Position numbers and translations under genes: made by a program. A DNA stretch of 64,000 nucleotides, taken from positions 23,536-87,535 of the forward strand of contig JADQWC010000146.1 in assembly GCA_017979445.1 (NCBI GenBank). Reading direction: 5' to 3'. Shown piece after piece: positions 23,344 through 34,967 of this stretch. Positions within the stretch are counted from its first letter, which is position 1. Every line of letters starts with the position of its first letter. Source of the DNA: Akebia trifoliata (lineage: Eukaryota > Streptophyta > Magnoliopsida > Ranunculales > Lardizabalaceae). The notes beneath the pieces were generated by a model. It was not told where the DNA came from, made no database searches, and worked only from the letters and a program-made list of their open reading frames with translations.

Positions 23344-26300
23344 CATTTAGGATCAAATTTGAAAAATCTTAAGTATGGGAGTATCGCTAAAATAACCTAG
23401 ATTTTTTTATTTGTTCTTTGTTTATTTGTTTATTCATTATTTGCGTCTTTGTTTTTTGTTACTTTTTTATTTTATTTTATTTTTTCGATTATTGAGCATG
23501 TGTTTTGATTTTAAATATTTGGCTGCGACATACTATTCTTGTGAGTCAATCAAAGGTTATCGAACGTGATCCTAAATAATGAAGGATTTCAGAATGATTG
23601 GTTTTATTGAAAATGGTATGATGATTGGTGGATCATGATGCTTGATTCTTTTATGTGTGTAGGTTTTCCTTTTTTTTATTTTATTTTTTTAGGGTGTATG
23701 CGATTGATTATGGGATAGCGTTTTATCTTCTTAGTTTTTTTTTTTTTTTTTTTTTTAAATTAGGGAAAAAGAGTATGTAATTAACCTTTTTTTTAGTAAA
23801 ATAAATTTATTTTTTCCAAAAGTAGTGCTGTCCATTGACAGCAAGAAAGAATAAAAAAAAATTTCAAAAAAAAAAACAGAAAAAATGAGTTTTTTCTAGG
23901 CTCTGTCAACAGCACAAGGTGCTGGAATTTTGGGGGCCCCGAGTAGTTATTTATTTTTATTTATTTTTACACCCATTAACAGCATTGATATGTTGGTGTG
24001 CGATGAGTAGAATCTAATTTGTCATATTCCCACATTGTCTTCTCTAAGAGAACACGTTGGTTCATATAGAGACTGATTAGGTCTCTCTGTTCAGCCATTT
24101 GAAACCATCAAAAATCAACAAAAAAATCATTTTTTTTAAAAACCCACATCATCTTAAACGATTGGGGTTCACTGAACCAAATTAAAAAACGATTTCCATC
24201 GTTTTCAACCAAATCAAATCAGAAATCGAACTAGTCCATCATTCTCAACCGAACTAGATCAAAGAACAACCAGTTTCGTTCTCTCAAACTAATCGACGTG
24301 GTTTGTTCGATGGTTGATCTGATTATAACTTAGGAAAACCATCGATTTCTTTCAAGGATTAAGCATGGAGCTTTAACAAACTATTAATGGCAGCGTTTTA
24401 TCGAACTTAATCCAGGTTTGAATCACAGGAGATCATTGATAAGAGTTCTAAACCGATTAAACTGACTTCAACCGATCGGGTTGAGAATCTAGATCAGTTT
24501 TTTTTTTTTTTTTAATGTGAACATGGCTGATGGAGAAGATGGTGTGAGGGTAAATAAGATCTTCATTTTACTAAGGGCACCCCCTTTTATTGAATATGAT
24601 GGTTCCTAACAAATGGTCTTTTGTTTTATTTTTTTTTTTTTTAATTAGTTTTTTTTTTTGCTGTTTTTGCTTGCCGTCCATTTAATAATTTTTTTTTTTT
24701 TTAAAAGAAGAAAAAAATGTGATTTCACGTGTTATGGGTAGATGAAATCTCGCACATATGTTTTATGTGATTTAAACATACCAACGATTATAATGTCACC
24801 TCAATTATAATGATTGTTTATTTACATGGAAATTGGGGTGACACTAGTAAAAAATGATATGTCAATCCATTTATGGATCAAATTTTTAGGACTTTGTTTT
24901 TTTTTTTTTTGTTTTTTTTAAAAAAGGGTTATTTGATTTCAAAGTCTCCATGCTAGCGATTATCCATTTATCTTCGATCCAATGTACCTTAAAATTCGAA
25001 ATTATTTTGGACCGTCCAAAATGACCCTTGATTGAAATACATGAATAAATATTTCGGATTAAATGTTTGCTTTTAACATGGATATATGCTTGATATATTT
25101 ATTTTCAACCATGTGATTCGAATAGTGTTGATCTCGATTAAATATTCATGTGATTGGGATAGTGTTTTATTCCGATTAAATATTCATGTAATTCATGTTG
25201 TAATGATTGGATCCATGGGCCCATGTGTTTGGAAAAGGCCCCGGGCACATCTCACCCTATGTTGCACACACCACATGTACGTTTACTATTTTTGCACACT
25301 TACACGTCCTATATAGCCAACGTGGCACTAGTGCGTGGCCCGATCTCTTCGGAGATGCGAAGTCATTCATGAAAACCACAACTCTAGTCACGTACCTTAG
25401 GGTATATCAAACTGGGGCATCAATATTGTCTGATCAAATGATTCTGAGAGGTATATTGATGCACTCAGGCTGGAGCGACCTGAGCCATTGACCTCTTGTG
25501 AGCCACACGGTCACATGTCCCGATTGCCAACGTAGTACTAGTACGTGGTCGGTCCCCTCGTGGGATGCCAAATCATTTATGAAAACTACAACTCTTGACT
25601 CGTACCCGTAGGTATAAAAGATAATCTAAGTATATCAATTGCACTTCTTAGTCAAAACCGGTGCCTAAGCAAGATCTTGCCCCGCTGTACCCTACTGTAC
25701 GAGGGGGATAGACTACGTCTATTCTAGATGAGAGGTATTTAAGTGGGCCCTTGCTCAGCATTGTGCGCCACCTCTCAACTGGAGATCAAACCGGCTATTT
25801 TTGGCTTCAGAGAAGTGAATTGAGGTTTTAGATTATCACCTATATGGTATATCAAACCAAGTCACCACGTATCGAGAGGTATATAGGTGTGCTTGAGCAA
25901 GGGTGGCCAGATAAAAACGCATTGCACGTAGTCAGCTTAGAGTCTAGAAACCTTCCTTATATGTCACGACTCGAACTTATCATGGGTGTTCCCGGGTTAT
26001 TCATTGAATGAAATCTTATGAGACTTTGTGATTAATGTGAATGATGTGGATGATGAATCAGAGTGTGTGATTGTCCTCAAGATTCAGAAATTTTATTTTT
26101 TTGAAAATTAAAATGGGTGCACCAACCCGATAAGGAATCCATTTCTTGCAAAAATTCAATAATGACCCAGTCCATCTCGATCCAACAATCATGATGGACC
26201 GGGCCATTTAAATAGAAATCAAATTTTCAAAAGAAGAAAAATGGTTTACAAAGGGAAAGTATTTTCCAGAAAAAATGTTTTCCAGAAAAAGTGTTATTTT

Positions 26301-26450
26301 CTAAAAAAAAAAAAATTTCAGGAAAAAAAATGTTTTCCATAAGAACATGATTTTCCAAAATGAAAATATTTTCTCAAAATAAAGAGAAAAATTGATATTT
26401 TTACATGGACCTTGGAAGAGTACTAAAATACCATTTTGTATCAAACCAGG
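23344..26450 (+). other. Leader of inner element
   Basis: About 3.1 kb without a supported gene. It contains T-runs (23735, 24500, 24630-24700 and 24895), a small perfect dyad GCTGTC-catt-GACAGC near 23827, and the conserved leader block 25205-25990. The stretch 26220-26400 has repeated TTTTCCA(A/G)AA motifs just before ORF1. Such long leaders are usual in this group. Confidence 0.7.
25205..25990 (+). repeat. Conserved leader block, inner copy
   Basis: Partner of 16770-17560, with the same order of motifs. These include GGGTATATCAAACTGGGGCATC and a second GGTATATCAAACC about 440 bp downstream, each followed within about 60 bp by another AGGTATAT. Short frames crossing it differ between copies and are not conserved as protein. 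Confidence 0.75.
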
Positions 26451-27584
26451 ATGCTAGTCGCAGGCGATAACCCAATCGATCAGTTAGTCAAAACAACCGT
26501 TGTAGGGATGCACCCTATTGAGAATATCAATTTTGGGAAATTCATGTTGAGGAGTGCTCTCTACTTCCACGAGTTTGAGATAGACTGGAACCTCTTACAC
26601 GCTATGGCTAAGCGATGGAACCCCCACCTTCATATATTCCATATGGGGTATATGCATTTGTGCCCCACTCACGAGGATTATTGTGGCATCATGGGGATAT
26701 CCACTTCAGGACCCCTAGTCAGGCCCTCATTGAAGACCGGGTATTCTGGTGACCTCGCCATAGGACTGAACATTTCGAAGGAAGAAGCCAAGGCCTTAGT
26801 TCATAACGGGAGATTAGACTTAGTACCTTTACTAGGCCCATATCGCTCCCGCAGTCACCCTATCAATATAAAACCTGAAGCCTGGCGAGCTACTAGAGAT
26901 TATCGTTTGTGCCTAGGAATCCTAGCCCAATACATGCTAACCTCCAATAGTGACGGCCAAACTATTCCTAAGTCCTTCATAGATATAGCCTCTCAACTCT
27001 CAAGGAAAGCTAATCCGGTACCTCTCATCCTAGCTGAAACGTTCTCAGGTTTAGATGCCATAAAAAATGGTGAGCGGGAAAGCTTCAAAGGAAGTCCCTA
27101 CTTACTCTATATGTGGCTTTGTGATCGTCTCAAAATTGTAGATGTTCCCTCAAACTTCTAATATGGGCCAGAACACTTTTTCAAAAGAAACTTGTTAGTG
27201 CGTCACAACTCAGTCAAAGCTTGGAGCAAATGGTTAGACTCTCGCCTTGCCTGTCATATTAGTTTTAGGTGCCCTTGGTGGATGAATGATCCCCCTGTTC
27301 TAGGAACCAAAGGATCCTACTATGTCCGTCTGATCGATTTAGAAGAAACATCTTTTTACCATCTTAATTTGATCCCAGAATAGTACGACGTACCTACAGA
27401 GTTATCTTTACCTCAGCATAAAGCTTTCTTCCCCTTCGAGCCTTTGACTAAAAAATTAGTACACCTCATTGAGAAAGTTTGGAACAAGCGCACCTTAGGG
27501 TATCCAGACGGACCAGCAGAATTCAAAGAGCCAGTTAATAGAGCCAAGAGGGTCAAGCCTGACAACAATCCTGATGACCTTTAA
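26451..27584 (+). pseudogene. ORF1 of Ogre-type element (DUF7745-like protein), two stops
   Basis: The ATG at 26451 opens a 377-codon frame ending TAA at 27582-27584, with in-frame TAA (27159) and TAG (27381) that replace likely Gln codons. The N-terminal third (about residues 30-110) contains FHEFEIDWNLLHAMAKRW and YMHLCPTHEDYCGIMGI. The middle has LLGPYR, a KPEAWRATRDYRLCLGIL box and an FIDIASQL segment. The C-terminus has a WNKRTLGYPDGP box. This matches my recollection of the plant DUF7745 domain family, common in unannotated plant transposon proteins. Its place upstream of gag is that of Ogre ORF1, whose role is unknown. No membrane or signal segment is seen. The outer element lacks it entirely. 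Confidence 0.8.
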
Positions 27585-27941
27585 GACAAAGCCAAGCGTC
27601 CATGTAAAAATAGTTCAAGTCAAATTTGTTGAAAAATGTTTTTAATAAGAACATTTATTTGTCAATCATTTTCAATAAAACTATTTTTCTTTCAAATAAA
27701 TATTGATTTCTTCTTTGAATGTTCATTATGTGAAAGGATTAATTAATGGATTGGTGCACAAACCTCAATGAAATGATTCCTTAAAATGTTATACAGAGGG
27801 TAATACTGAAATTGACTAAATTTACCTTTGATGGGGTCATATAGGATTATCATTGCGCCCAAACTCAAGCGTCCACCTCCTAGTTGGAGTCGTAAGTCCA
27901 GTCGGTTAGAACAAGCTACAATACCAAGTCAGCAAGCAGAG

Positions 27942-29022
27942 ATGGCTTCAGAATCTGAACTTACAGAGATCCGTAAGATCTTGGCAGCCTTTGCCAACGA
28001 TATCAACAGTATAAAAGGCATAGTGGAAGTGTTAGAACAGACCTCGGAATCAACGGGCAATCCCCTAAATGATTCAAAAGGAAAGAAGGTAGAAGAGAGA
28101 CGTCCACGTGAAGTCTTCGAACTCGACGGAAATGAAGAATATGTTGATGAAAATCCAATGTTAGCTAACAGAATGTCTCAGTTAGAATCAGCTATGAAGA
28201 GTATAAAGGGTATCGATGAAATTGCAGTAGGCATTGAAGCTTTGAACTGCATCCCCAGAATCCATTTGTCAGAGAAGTTTGTAATGCCGAAAATGGATAA
28301 GTTTAGTGGTATAGGGTGTGCAAAAACACATCTTAAGGTGTATGTTATTAACATGCGCACTATAGGGCTCAGCGACGAACATATGACGTTGTTTCAGAGA
28401 ATTTTATCAGGATCAGCACTACGTTGGCTGATGTCTCGAGATCCAATTACTGTGGGCACATGGGAGAATATGTCAAAGGCTTTCTGGCATCAATATAAGT
28501 ACAGTACCGAGATTGAGACTTCAAGAAGAGATTTGGAAGCAACTAAGCAGAAGAATGGGGAGACATTCATTGATTTCATTGGTTGCTGAAGGGCCAAGGC
28601 TGCCCAAATGTGGGATAGACCTTCAGAGAAGGAACAAGTAGCAATTACCCAAAAGAACCTCTCACAAGGATATGCTCAACACCTAGTGGCCCAATATCTC
28701 CCTACTTTCGAGTATTTGTTACAAGCTGGAAGTCAACTCGAGGACTCTTTTGCCTCTGGGGTTCTTTATAATCCCTCGGATAACAGGCTTAAGAAATCCT
28801 ATGTTTCTAAACCTAGCACCAACCATGTCTACATAGCCAACACATCAGCTACTCCAGCTCAACCCCCAGTCCGAACTAATAACCAGGCTCACCCAAGTCA
28901 ACCTCGAGCTCAGCGGATGAGTCTCACTGTAGCTTTTCACAAATTAGTGAAAAAAGGACTTCTTACCCCTATCCAACCCCGACCTCTACCTAATCCCTTG
29001 CCAGCTGGACACAATTCTAACT
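27942..29022 (+). pseudogene. gag: gag (capsid) of inner element, truncated before zinc knuckle
   Basis: The likely start is MASESELTEIRKIL at 27942; the frame is open upstream to 27831. The coiled N-terminal part is followed by the Ty3/gypsy gag core: FVMPKMDKFSG, then THLKVYVINMRTIGLSDE, then RILSGSALRWLMS, then WENMSKAFWHQY, then ETFIDFI. The core matches the retrotransposon gag family (PF03732 type), which forms the capsid around the RNA. A TGA at 28587 replaces the Trp of the usual AxWRxKA motif and is read through in the same frame to about 29022. There the expected CCHC zinc knuckle after PRPLPNPLPAG is absent, and the frame shifts by one into the protease frame, suggesting a deletion. 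Confidence 0.88.
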
Positions 29023-29025
29023 TAT

Positions 29026-30363
29026 GTCACAATCCCTAGCCCACCAAATGTCACCACTAATCCACTACCTACCTATCAACCTCCACCGACCCTGAACATG
29101 ATTTCTCATATGCCATTGTCATTCGATCCTGTCTCTCTTATCCATCCCATCCAAGTCAAATCGCCTAGTTACCCCCTAGCCGGGATAGCCTTCACTGATG
29201 AGGTTTTCACCACAAACTATGAACCATTTGATTTAACCTCAGATGATACATATTATTTATCCCCGCCTCGATATAGTAGTCCCGCATTCACCAGTTACTT
29301 GGTGGCTCAGATGAACTTGAAAAGTCCTGTATCTTTGACAGATGAAGATCCATACTTGCTGACTGAAGAGGATGAGCCCTACTCTCTCTCCTGTGATGAA
29401 GTTAGACATATGACTCGAGGGAGAAGAGTTTTTAAGCCACAATAACTTTGTGTTGATAATCCGGTAGCCCTAGCAAGAAAAAAAAGAAAAGATCCTATCA
29501 CAGAAAATATTGAAGAAGATAACTCCGTGATCAAACAATTGAAGAAATCAGGGGCCAACATCTCGATTTGGGGTTTACTTATGGCTTCCACTGCCCATAG
29601 GGAGGCTGTTCTCAAAGCATTAAGTACAGTCCAAGTCTCCCTTGATACTTCTCCAGATCAGCTGGCCAACATAGTAGGGGAGACTTATGTTGAGAATATC
29701 TTATCCTTCTCAGACTCCGATCTCCCAAAAGAAGGAGCAAGTCACATTAAGCCATTGCACATCACAGTTGACTGTAACGGGATGAGGGTACCTCTGGTAT
29801 TGATCGATAATGGGAGTGCATTGAATGTTTGCCCTTTGAAAACTGCCACTTACCTTGGGTTTAAAACTGAAGATCTCAAGCCTACTAATTAAGGGGTTAG
29901 GGCCTATGATAACACCAAAAGGGATGTATTGGGAATTCTACACCTTCGATTGTCCATGGGTATAGTTGAATTTCTAGCAGAATTTCAGGTCATAGACATC
30001 CAGTCCTCCTTTAATCTGTTATTAGGAAGATCGTGGCTACACCATATCAAAGTCATACCCTCCACGCTGCATCAGAAGGTCAAGTTTATCAAGGATGGGC
30101 TAGTGATTACTCTCCATAGAGATGCTAAAATTGTAGGGATTATAAACAGTACTGAAGTTAAGGATGAGCCGTTGCTTGAGATCCAGCCAGAACAACAAGG
30201 AGTAGAGCTCAGTGGGTTCGAGTTTGAAAAAATATGCTCAGTCCAATGGGATCAAGCCATGAAAGAATATTTTCCAATGGAAAATACTTCTAACTACAAC
30301 ATGGCCAATATATTCAAGAACATGAGATTTTTCCCTGGAATGGGCTTAGGTCGTAAGCAGTAA
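29026..30363 (+). pseudogene. pro: Protease region with G-patch-like tail (inner)
   Basis: One frame runs from about 29026, broken by TAA at 29443, 29890 and 30361, each likely a former CAA. After an acidic linker comes the retropepsin fold: PLHITVDCNGMRVPLVLIDN with the catalytic Asp in the Tat-type IDNGSALNVCP box (about 29800-29835). A downstream FNLLLGRSWLH flap/second-strand box lies at about 30010-30045. Near the end, FFPGMGLGRKQ (about 30330-30363) resembles the G-patch that often follows protease in these elements. The protease would cleave the gag-pol polyprotein. It is inactive as it stands because of the stops. Confidence 0.85.
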
Positions 30364-31260
30364 GGTATTAAAGAGGCACCAGTGATTAAAGAGGTCATCG
30401 GCACATTCGGGCTTCGATATAAGCCTACTAATGAATATTGGGCCCAATACTGGAAGACAAAATGGGACAAGGCAATTGCGAAAAGGCAAAGACGCACCAC
30501 GGATCTCATCAAAATGAAGTCTTATCGTAAAACCCTTAATGGCTATTTCGTGAAGGAAGGAGAAGATTTCCGTTACTGTGGGTTCCCCGAGCCATTCATT
30601 GACCATATCACAAGTACTCGTCTGCCGGGGTTTGAGATCTTCTTTGGTATGGATTGGCCTGAAAAGGAAGCAAGCACAGAAGCTGAAGAGAAGAAAATTG
30701 AAGACTGGCAGCTCAATCTAGACTCCCTCAACATCGATCAGTTATTCATTGAAGATCACAGTGTCTTGGTGTTGTCAACTGAGAAGAGGATCCCAAATCC
30801 TCAGTCTGCAATCAAACCCGCTGTAGGGTGTCTCTCTAGCTATCATGTAATTAGTCATGTATTGCATGTCAAGACTGGGTCTGTCAGTCCCCTTAGTCAT
30901 GTTCAGTCTGACATGCCAGATGAGTCATTTGTTTCTGCTGAGTCAAGTAAGTCCATTATTTCTGCTAAGTTTAGTGAGTCTGTCAAGTCGGCAATGAGTC
31001 ATGTTACCCCATCTCCTTTTAATGAAATGAAAGAAATTTTTGATTACCCCGAGCGCAATAATAATTTAACTAATAATCTGACTTCGGAGGGAGAATCTTC
31101 TGATGAAGAACCTCCCCCTGAAATAATCAAATTACTTGAACAAGAAAATGAACGTCGGGCTCAACCTCCAATGGAGGAAGTAGAGGTTATCAATCTCGGA
31201 ACAAAAGAAAGTCCTCAAGAGATTCGGATTGGGATCACATTATCTCCCGATGAACGATAG
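30364..31260 (+). pseudogene. Protease-RT linker of pol (inner)
   Basis: It continues the protease frame. It contains RYKPTNEYWAQYWKTKWDKA and a basic segment, then a low-complexity acidic part (SSDEEPPPEI) and EVINLGTKESPQEIRIG, which in Tat elements immediately precedes RT. It ends with a TAG at 31258, where a small deletion shifts the frame into RT. In Ogre elements an intron is known in this part of pol; I could not identify splice sites with confidence. Remnants of the same linker occur at 18470-18835 and, inverted, at 53640-53800. Confidence 0.7.
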
Positions 31261-31265
31261 TTGAC

Positions 31266-32180
31266 TTGCTCAGAAAGTTCAAAGACGTGTTCACGTGGTC
31301 TTACGAGGATATGCCGGGAATAAGCACAGACATTGTTCAACATCGGATTCCGTTATATCCGGATGCTCGACCCATTAAACAGAAGCTTCGACGTATGAAG
31401 CCGGAATGGACTCTGAAAATTAAAGAAGAAGTTACGAAGCAGATTAACATTGGATTTTTGGAAGTAGTAGAATACCCTGAGTGGATCGCCAATGTCGTCC
31501 CGGTGTCAAAAAAGGATGGAAAAGTCAGAATGTGTGTGGACTTTAGAGATCTAAACAAAGCAAGCCCAAATAATAGTTTTCCTTTACCACACATAGACGT
31601 TCTAGTAGATAGTACAGCAGGGCACGCTTTATTGTCCTTCATGGATGATTTTTCGGGGTACAATCAAATAAAAATGGATCATCGGGATATGCAAAAGACG
31701 TCGTTCATCACACACTGGGGAACCTTTTGCTACAAGGTTATGCCTTTTGGTTTGAAGAATGCCGGAGCCACCTATCAAAGAGCAGCCACGACTCTACTAC
31801 ATGACATGATACACAAGGAAGTTGAAATCTATGTAGATGATATGATAGTCAAATCCAAAGAACGACTGGGGCACGTTGCGACGTTAGAGAAATTTCTCAC
31901 AAGGATTCAAAAGTACAAACTCCGCCTCAACCCTCAGAAATGTGTGTTTGGAGTAACTTCTGAAAAATTGTTGGGATTTGTGGTCAGTCAAAGAGGGATC
32001 GAAGTAAATCCTGTGAAGATTAAAACTATCCAAGATATGCCACCGTCGAAAACTGAAAAGCAAATTCGAGGTTTTTTAGGCAGAATCCAGTATGTCAGTA
32101 GATTCATCGCTCAACTCACCAACGTCTGCGAACCTATTTTCAAGCTTCTCAAGAAGAATGAACCAACAGTTTGGAATTAG
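31266..32180 (+). pseudogene. pol: Reverse transcriptase of inner element
   Basis: A nearly intact 304-codon RT domain. It shows the entry block FTWSYEDMPGI, then the KQKLRRMKPE box, then VVPVSKKDGKVRMCVDFRDL, NKASPNNSFPLPHIDVLVD, then LLSFMDDFSGYNQI with the first catalytic Asp, and the TFCYKVMPFGLKNAGATYQR box. The active-site motif YVDD lies at 31830-31841. The thumb follows with LRLNPQKCVFGVTSEKLLGF. It copies the element RNA to DNA in cytoplasmic particles. The stop TAG at 32178 interrupts the join to RNase H, and the frameshift at about 31260 separates it from protease. The catalytic residues are intact. This is the best preserved domain in the window. Confidence 0.95.
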
Positions 32181-32183
32181 CAA

Positions 32184-32663
32184 TGTAAAAAGGCCTTCGA
32201 CCAAGTCAAAGAATATCTCTTGAACCCACCTATTTTGGTTCCACCCACACCGGGTGAACCACTTCTTCTTTATCTGTCAGTCATAGAAGAAGCTATGGGA
32301 TCCATGCTTGCACAGTATGACAAAGATACTCACAAAGAAAGGGCTATCTACTACATCAGTAAGAAGATGTTAGAGTATGAAAGAAAATATTCAGCCCTGG
32401 AAAAAACTTGCTTAGCACTAGTATAGACTACTCAGAGACTTCGACACCATATGCTATCTCACTCAATTGTCTTGTTATCTCGGATGGATCCTCTCAAGTA
32501 TCTTTTTGAGAAATCGGCACTGACAGGGAGAACTGCACGATGGTTATTGTTGTTATCAGAGTTTGACATCACGCACGTTACACAGAAATCCATCAAGGGG
32601 AGAGTTGTGGCAGAATACTTAACAGATCACCCGGTAGTAGAAGGAACAAGGCCTATTGATTAG
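32184..32663 (+). pseudogene. First RNase H (connection) domain of inner element
   Basis: Same frame as RT. It has CKKAFDQVKEYLLNPPILVPP, then LLLYLSVIEEAMGSMLAQYD, then AIYYISKKMLEYERKYSALE and LKYLFEKSALTGRTARWLLL. In Ty3 RNase H the first acidic residue lies where this copy has LSVIEEA, so the catalytic Asp is lost. This is expected in Tat elements, where the ancestral RNase H has become a connection domain next to a newly acquired RNase H. In-frame stops are at 32424 (TAG, likely former TGG) and 32661. Confidence 0.85.
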
Positions 32664-33394
32664 TTCCCAGATGAGAACATCTTGCATGTTGAAGAAGAGC
32701 CTCAGAACCAAACATGGCAGTTGTATTTTGATGGAGCCGCCAATCAGAATGGGTATGGAATAGGGGCAGTCCTGTTTTCTCCGGAAGGATGCCACATTCC
32801 GATTGCTATTAAGTTAGCTTTTTCTAACACCAATAACACAGCAGAATATGAGGCATGCATCGCTGGACTTGAAGCTGCTTTGAATCTGGGCATTACAGAA
32901 ATTGAAGTTTTTGGGGATTCAGCCTTGGTCATACACCAGTCATTGGAAGAATGGAAGACTAGGGACGAAAAGCTGAAGCCTTATCATGAGTATTTATTAA
33001 ACATAGTGAGTAAGTTTGAAGCTATTCTGTTCCAACACGTTTCAAGGGAAGATAATAGATTTGCTGACTCGTTAGCCACTCTATCTTCAACGATCCATTT
33101 GCCCCCTAGCATGGAATTGAGGCCGATCACTGTTGAAGTCAAAGACAAACCTGCATATTACTGTCAGATCAATATTGCTACTCGACTACCTGATGGAAAG
33201 TCGTGGTACATAGACATTAAAAAGGTGTTGGTAAAACAAGAATTCCCAGAAAAAGTATCAAGGAAGAAACGACAAACCCTATTAAGATTAGCATCTCAAT
33301 TCATCCTGTGCGCCGGAAGTTTATGCAAAAGGTCTTATGATGGGATTCATTTATCATGCATCGATGAAGATCAAGCTAAACAGATAATGGTTGG
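32664..33394 (+). pseudogene. Second, acquired RNase H (aRNH) of inner element
   Basis: WQLYFDGAANQNGYGIGAVL opens the domain (first Asp). AEYEACIAGLEAAL carries the catalytic Glu, EVFGDSALVI the second Asp and REDNRFADSLA the last Asp, so all four acidic residues are present. This archaeal-type RNase H is a hallmark of the Tat group and degrades the RNA strand during reverse transcription. A linker to integrase follows (WYIDIKKVL, then LCKRSYDGIHLSCID). The frame shifts at about 33390-33400, where an insertion or deletion precedes the integrase zinc domain. Confidence 0.92.
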
Positions 33395-34449
33395 AACGTC
33401 ATTCAGGAGAATGCGGCCCTCACATGTGTGGGAAAATGTTAGCTAAGAAAATTATAAGACAAGGGTACTACTGGCTTACGATGGAAACAGATTGTCATCA
33501 CATGGTCAAGACCTGACACAAATGCCAAATACATGCAAATCTCATACATGTGCCACCTTCTCTATTAGTTGGTCTGACGTCACCATGGCCATTCTCAGTT
33601 TGGGGAATTGACATTATTGGTAAAATATCGCCTAAAGCATCAAACGGGCATGAGTACATTTTAGTTGCTATCGATTATGTTACTAAATGGGTGGAAGCTG
33701 CCTCTTATGCTGTCCTCACTACGTCTCGAGTTGCAAAGTTTATCCAAACGAACATCATCAGCCGGTACGGGGTGCCTTCAGAACTGATTTCAGATAACGG
33801 GTCACATTTAAAAGCTGAGGTTATTACTTTGTGTTCAAAGTTCAAAATCTCACACCACAAATCATCTCCTTACCGCCCTCAGACTAATGGAGCAGTCGAA
33901 GCAGCTAATAAGAATCTTAAGACTATCATCAGGAAAATGTGTCAATTACATCGAGATTGGTCTGAAAAACTGTCATTTGCACTATGGGCATATCGAACTT
34001 CAATTCGATCCTTTACTGGAGCTACTCCCTACTCCTTAGTGTATGGCATGGAAGCGGTCTTGCCAGTTGAAATGGAAATTTCATCTCTCAGGGTTTTGTT
34101 GGAAAGTCAGCTGTCAGAAACAGATTGGATTCGCCAGCGGTATGAAGAATTGAATTTGATCGAAGAAAAATGACTGAGAGCTTTGTATCACGTGCAAGCT
34201 TATCAAAAAAGAGTCGCTCGTGCATTTGACAAAAAGATCAAGGCCCGTCACTTACAAGTTGGGGATTTAGTACTCAAAGAGAATCGGGCACCTATCTTTG
34301 ACCTTAGAGGGAAGTTCAAACCAAATTGGGGAGGTCTGTACATCATCAAGGAGATATTACCAAGAAAAGCTGTCAAGCTCCAAGATCATGATGGAATCGA
34401 GTTACCAGAACCAACCAACCTTGATCAAATCAAACGGTACTACATTTAA
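33395..34449 (+). pseudogene. Integrase of inner element
   Basis: The frame differs by one from the RNase H frame. The zinc-binding part (HMCGKMLAKKIIRQGYYWLT, then CHHMV, then HKCQIH) has a TGA at 33514 where a Cys is expected. The core has WPFSVWGIDIIGK (first Asp, about 33609), LISDNGSHL (second Asp, about 33795) and NGAVEAANKNLK (Glu, about 33898), so the DDE triad is intact. Then come WAYRTSIRSFTGATPY and YGMEAVLPVE. A TGA at 34171 (likely former CGA) precedes the C-terminal part ending NLDQIKRYYI and TAA at 34447. There is no clear chromodomain. The enzyme would insert the DNA copy, leaving 5-bp duplications as seen here. Confidence 0.94.
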
Positions 34450-34613
34450 GGAGGCCATTTTTGGTCGAATCAATTTTTCTACTACCCAGTTCATTGTCTC
34501 ATTTCTCAACCCCTTTGCAGCCTGTTCAAAAAAGAGAAAAAATATGCCTTTTACTTCTTAGCCTGATTACCTAACCCAGGGGAGGGAAAAATTTGAACTA
34601 CGTTTTAGTCTAA

Positions 34614-34669
34614 CCCCAAAATTTTGGGGTACGTAGGCAACCTGAGAAGTTACTTCAGCCCCGACCACA
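34614..34669 (+). promoter_or_regulatory. Perfect palindrome and conserved post-integrase box (inner)
   Basis: CCCCAAAATTTTGGGG (34614-34629) is a perfect 16-bp palindrome. It overlaps the box GGGGTACGTAGGCAACCTGA, GAAGTTACTTCAG that is shared with the outer (19890) and minus-strand (53061) elements. The outer copy of the palindrome is slightly decayed (CCCAAAATTCTGGG). Such conservation in untranslated sequence points to a functional RNA or DNA site, of unknown role. Confidence 0.7.
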
Positions 34670-34967
34670 TCAAAATAAAATAATAGATTCCCCGACAAAG
34701 AAAAAATCTAAAAAGAAAAAAATTCAAAAGAAAAAGAAATATCATCAAAAATGGGGAAGAAAATTCAAGAAAATTTTTTAAATGAAATGCCACACAAGGG
34801 GCATTTGGGTTTTTGAGCCTCAAAATTCCTTTCTTTTTATACCCCGTCCTAAGCTTACCCATGAAAGTCCTCCTAAGGCCATACGAAAAGTAAGGAAGAT
34901 AGCAAAGCATGATCAGACAGTAACTCTAGAAGACCAGAAGAGAAGAAAAAGATAAAAAAAATGATGA

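Noticed and set aside
31266..34449. An active retrotransposon polymerase
   Set aside because: Stops at 32178, 32424, 32661, 33514 and 34171 and frameshifts near 31260 and 33395 break it, although catalytic residues remain.
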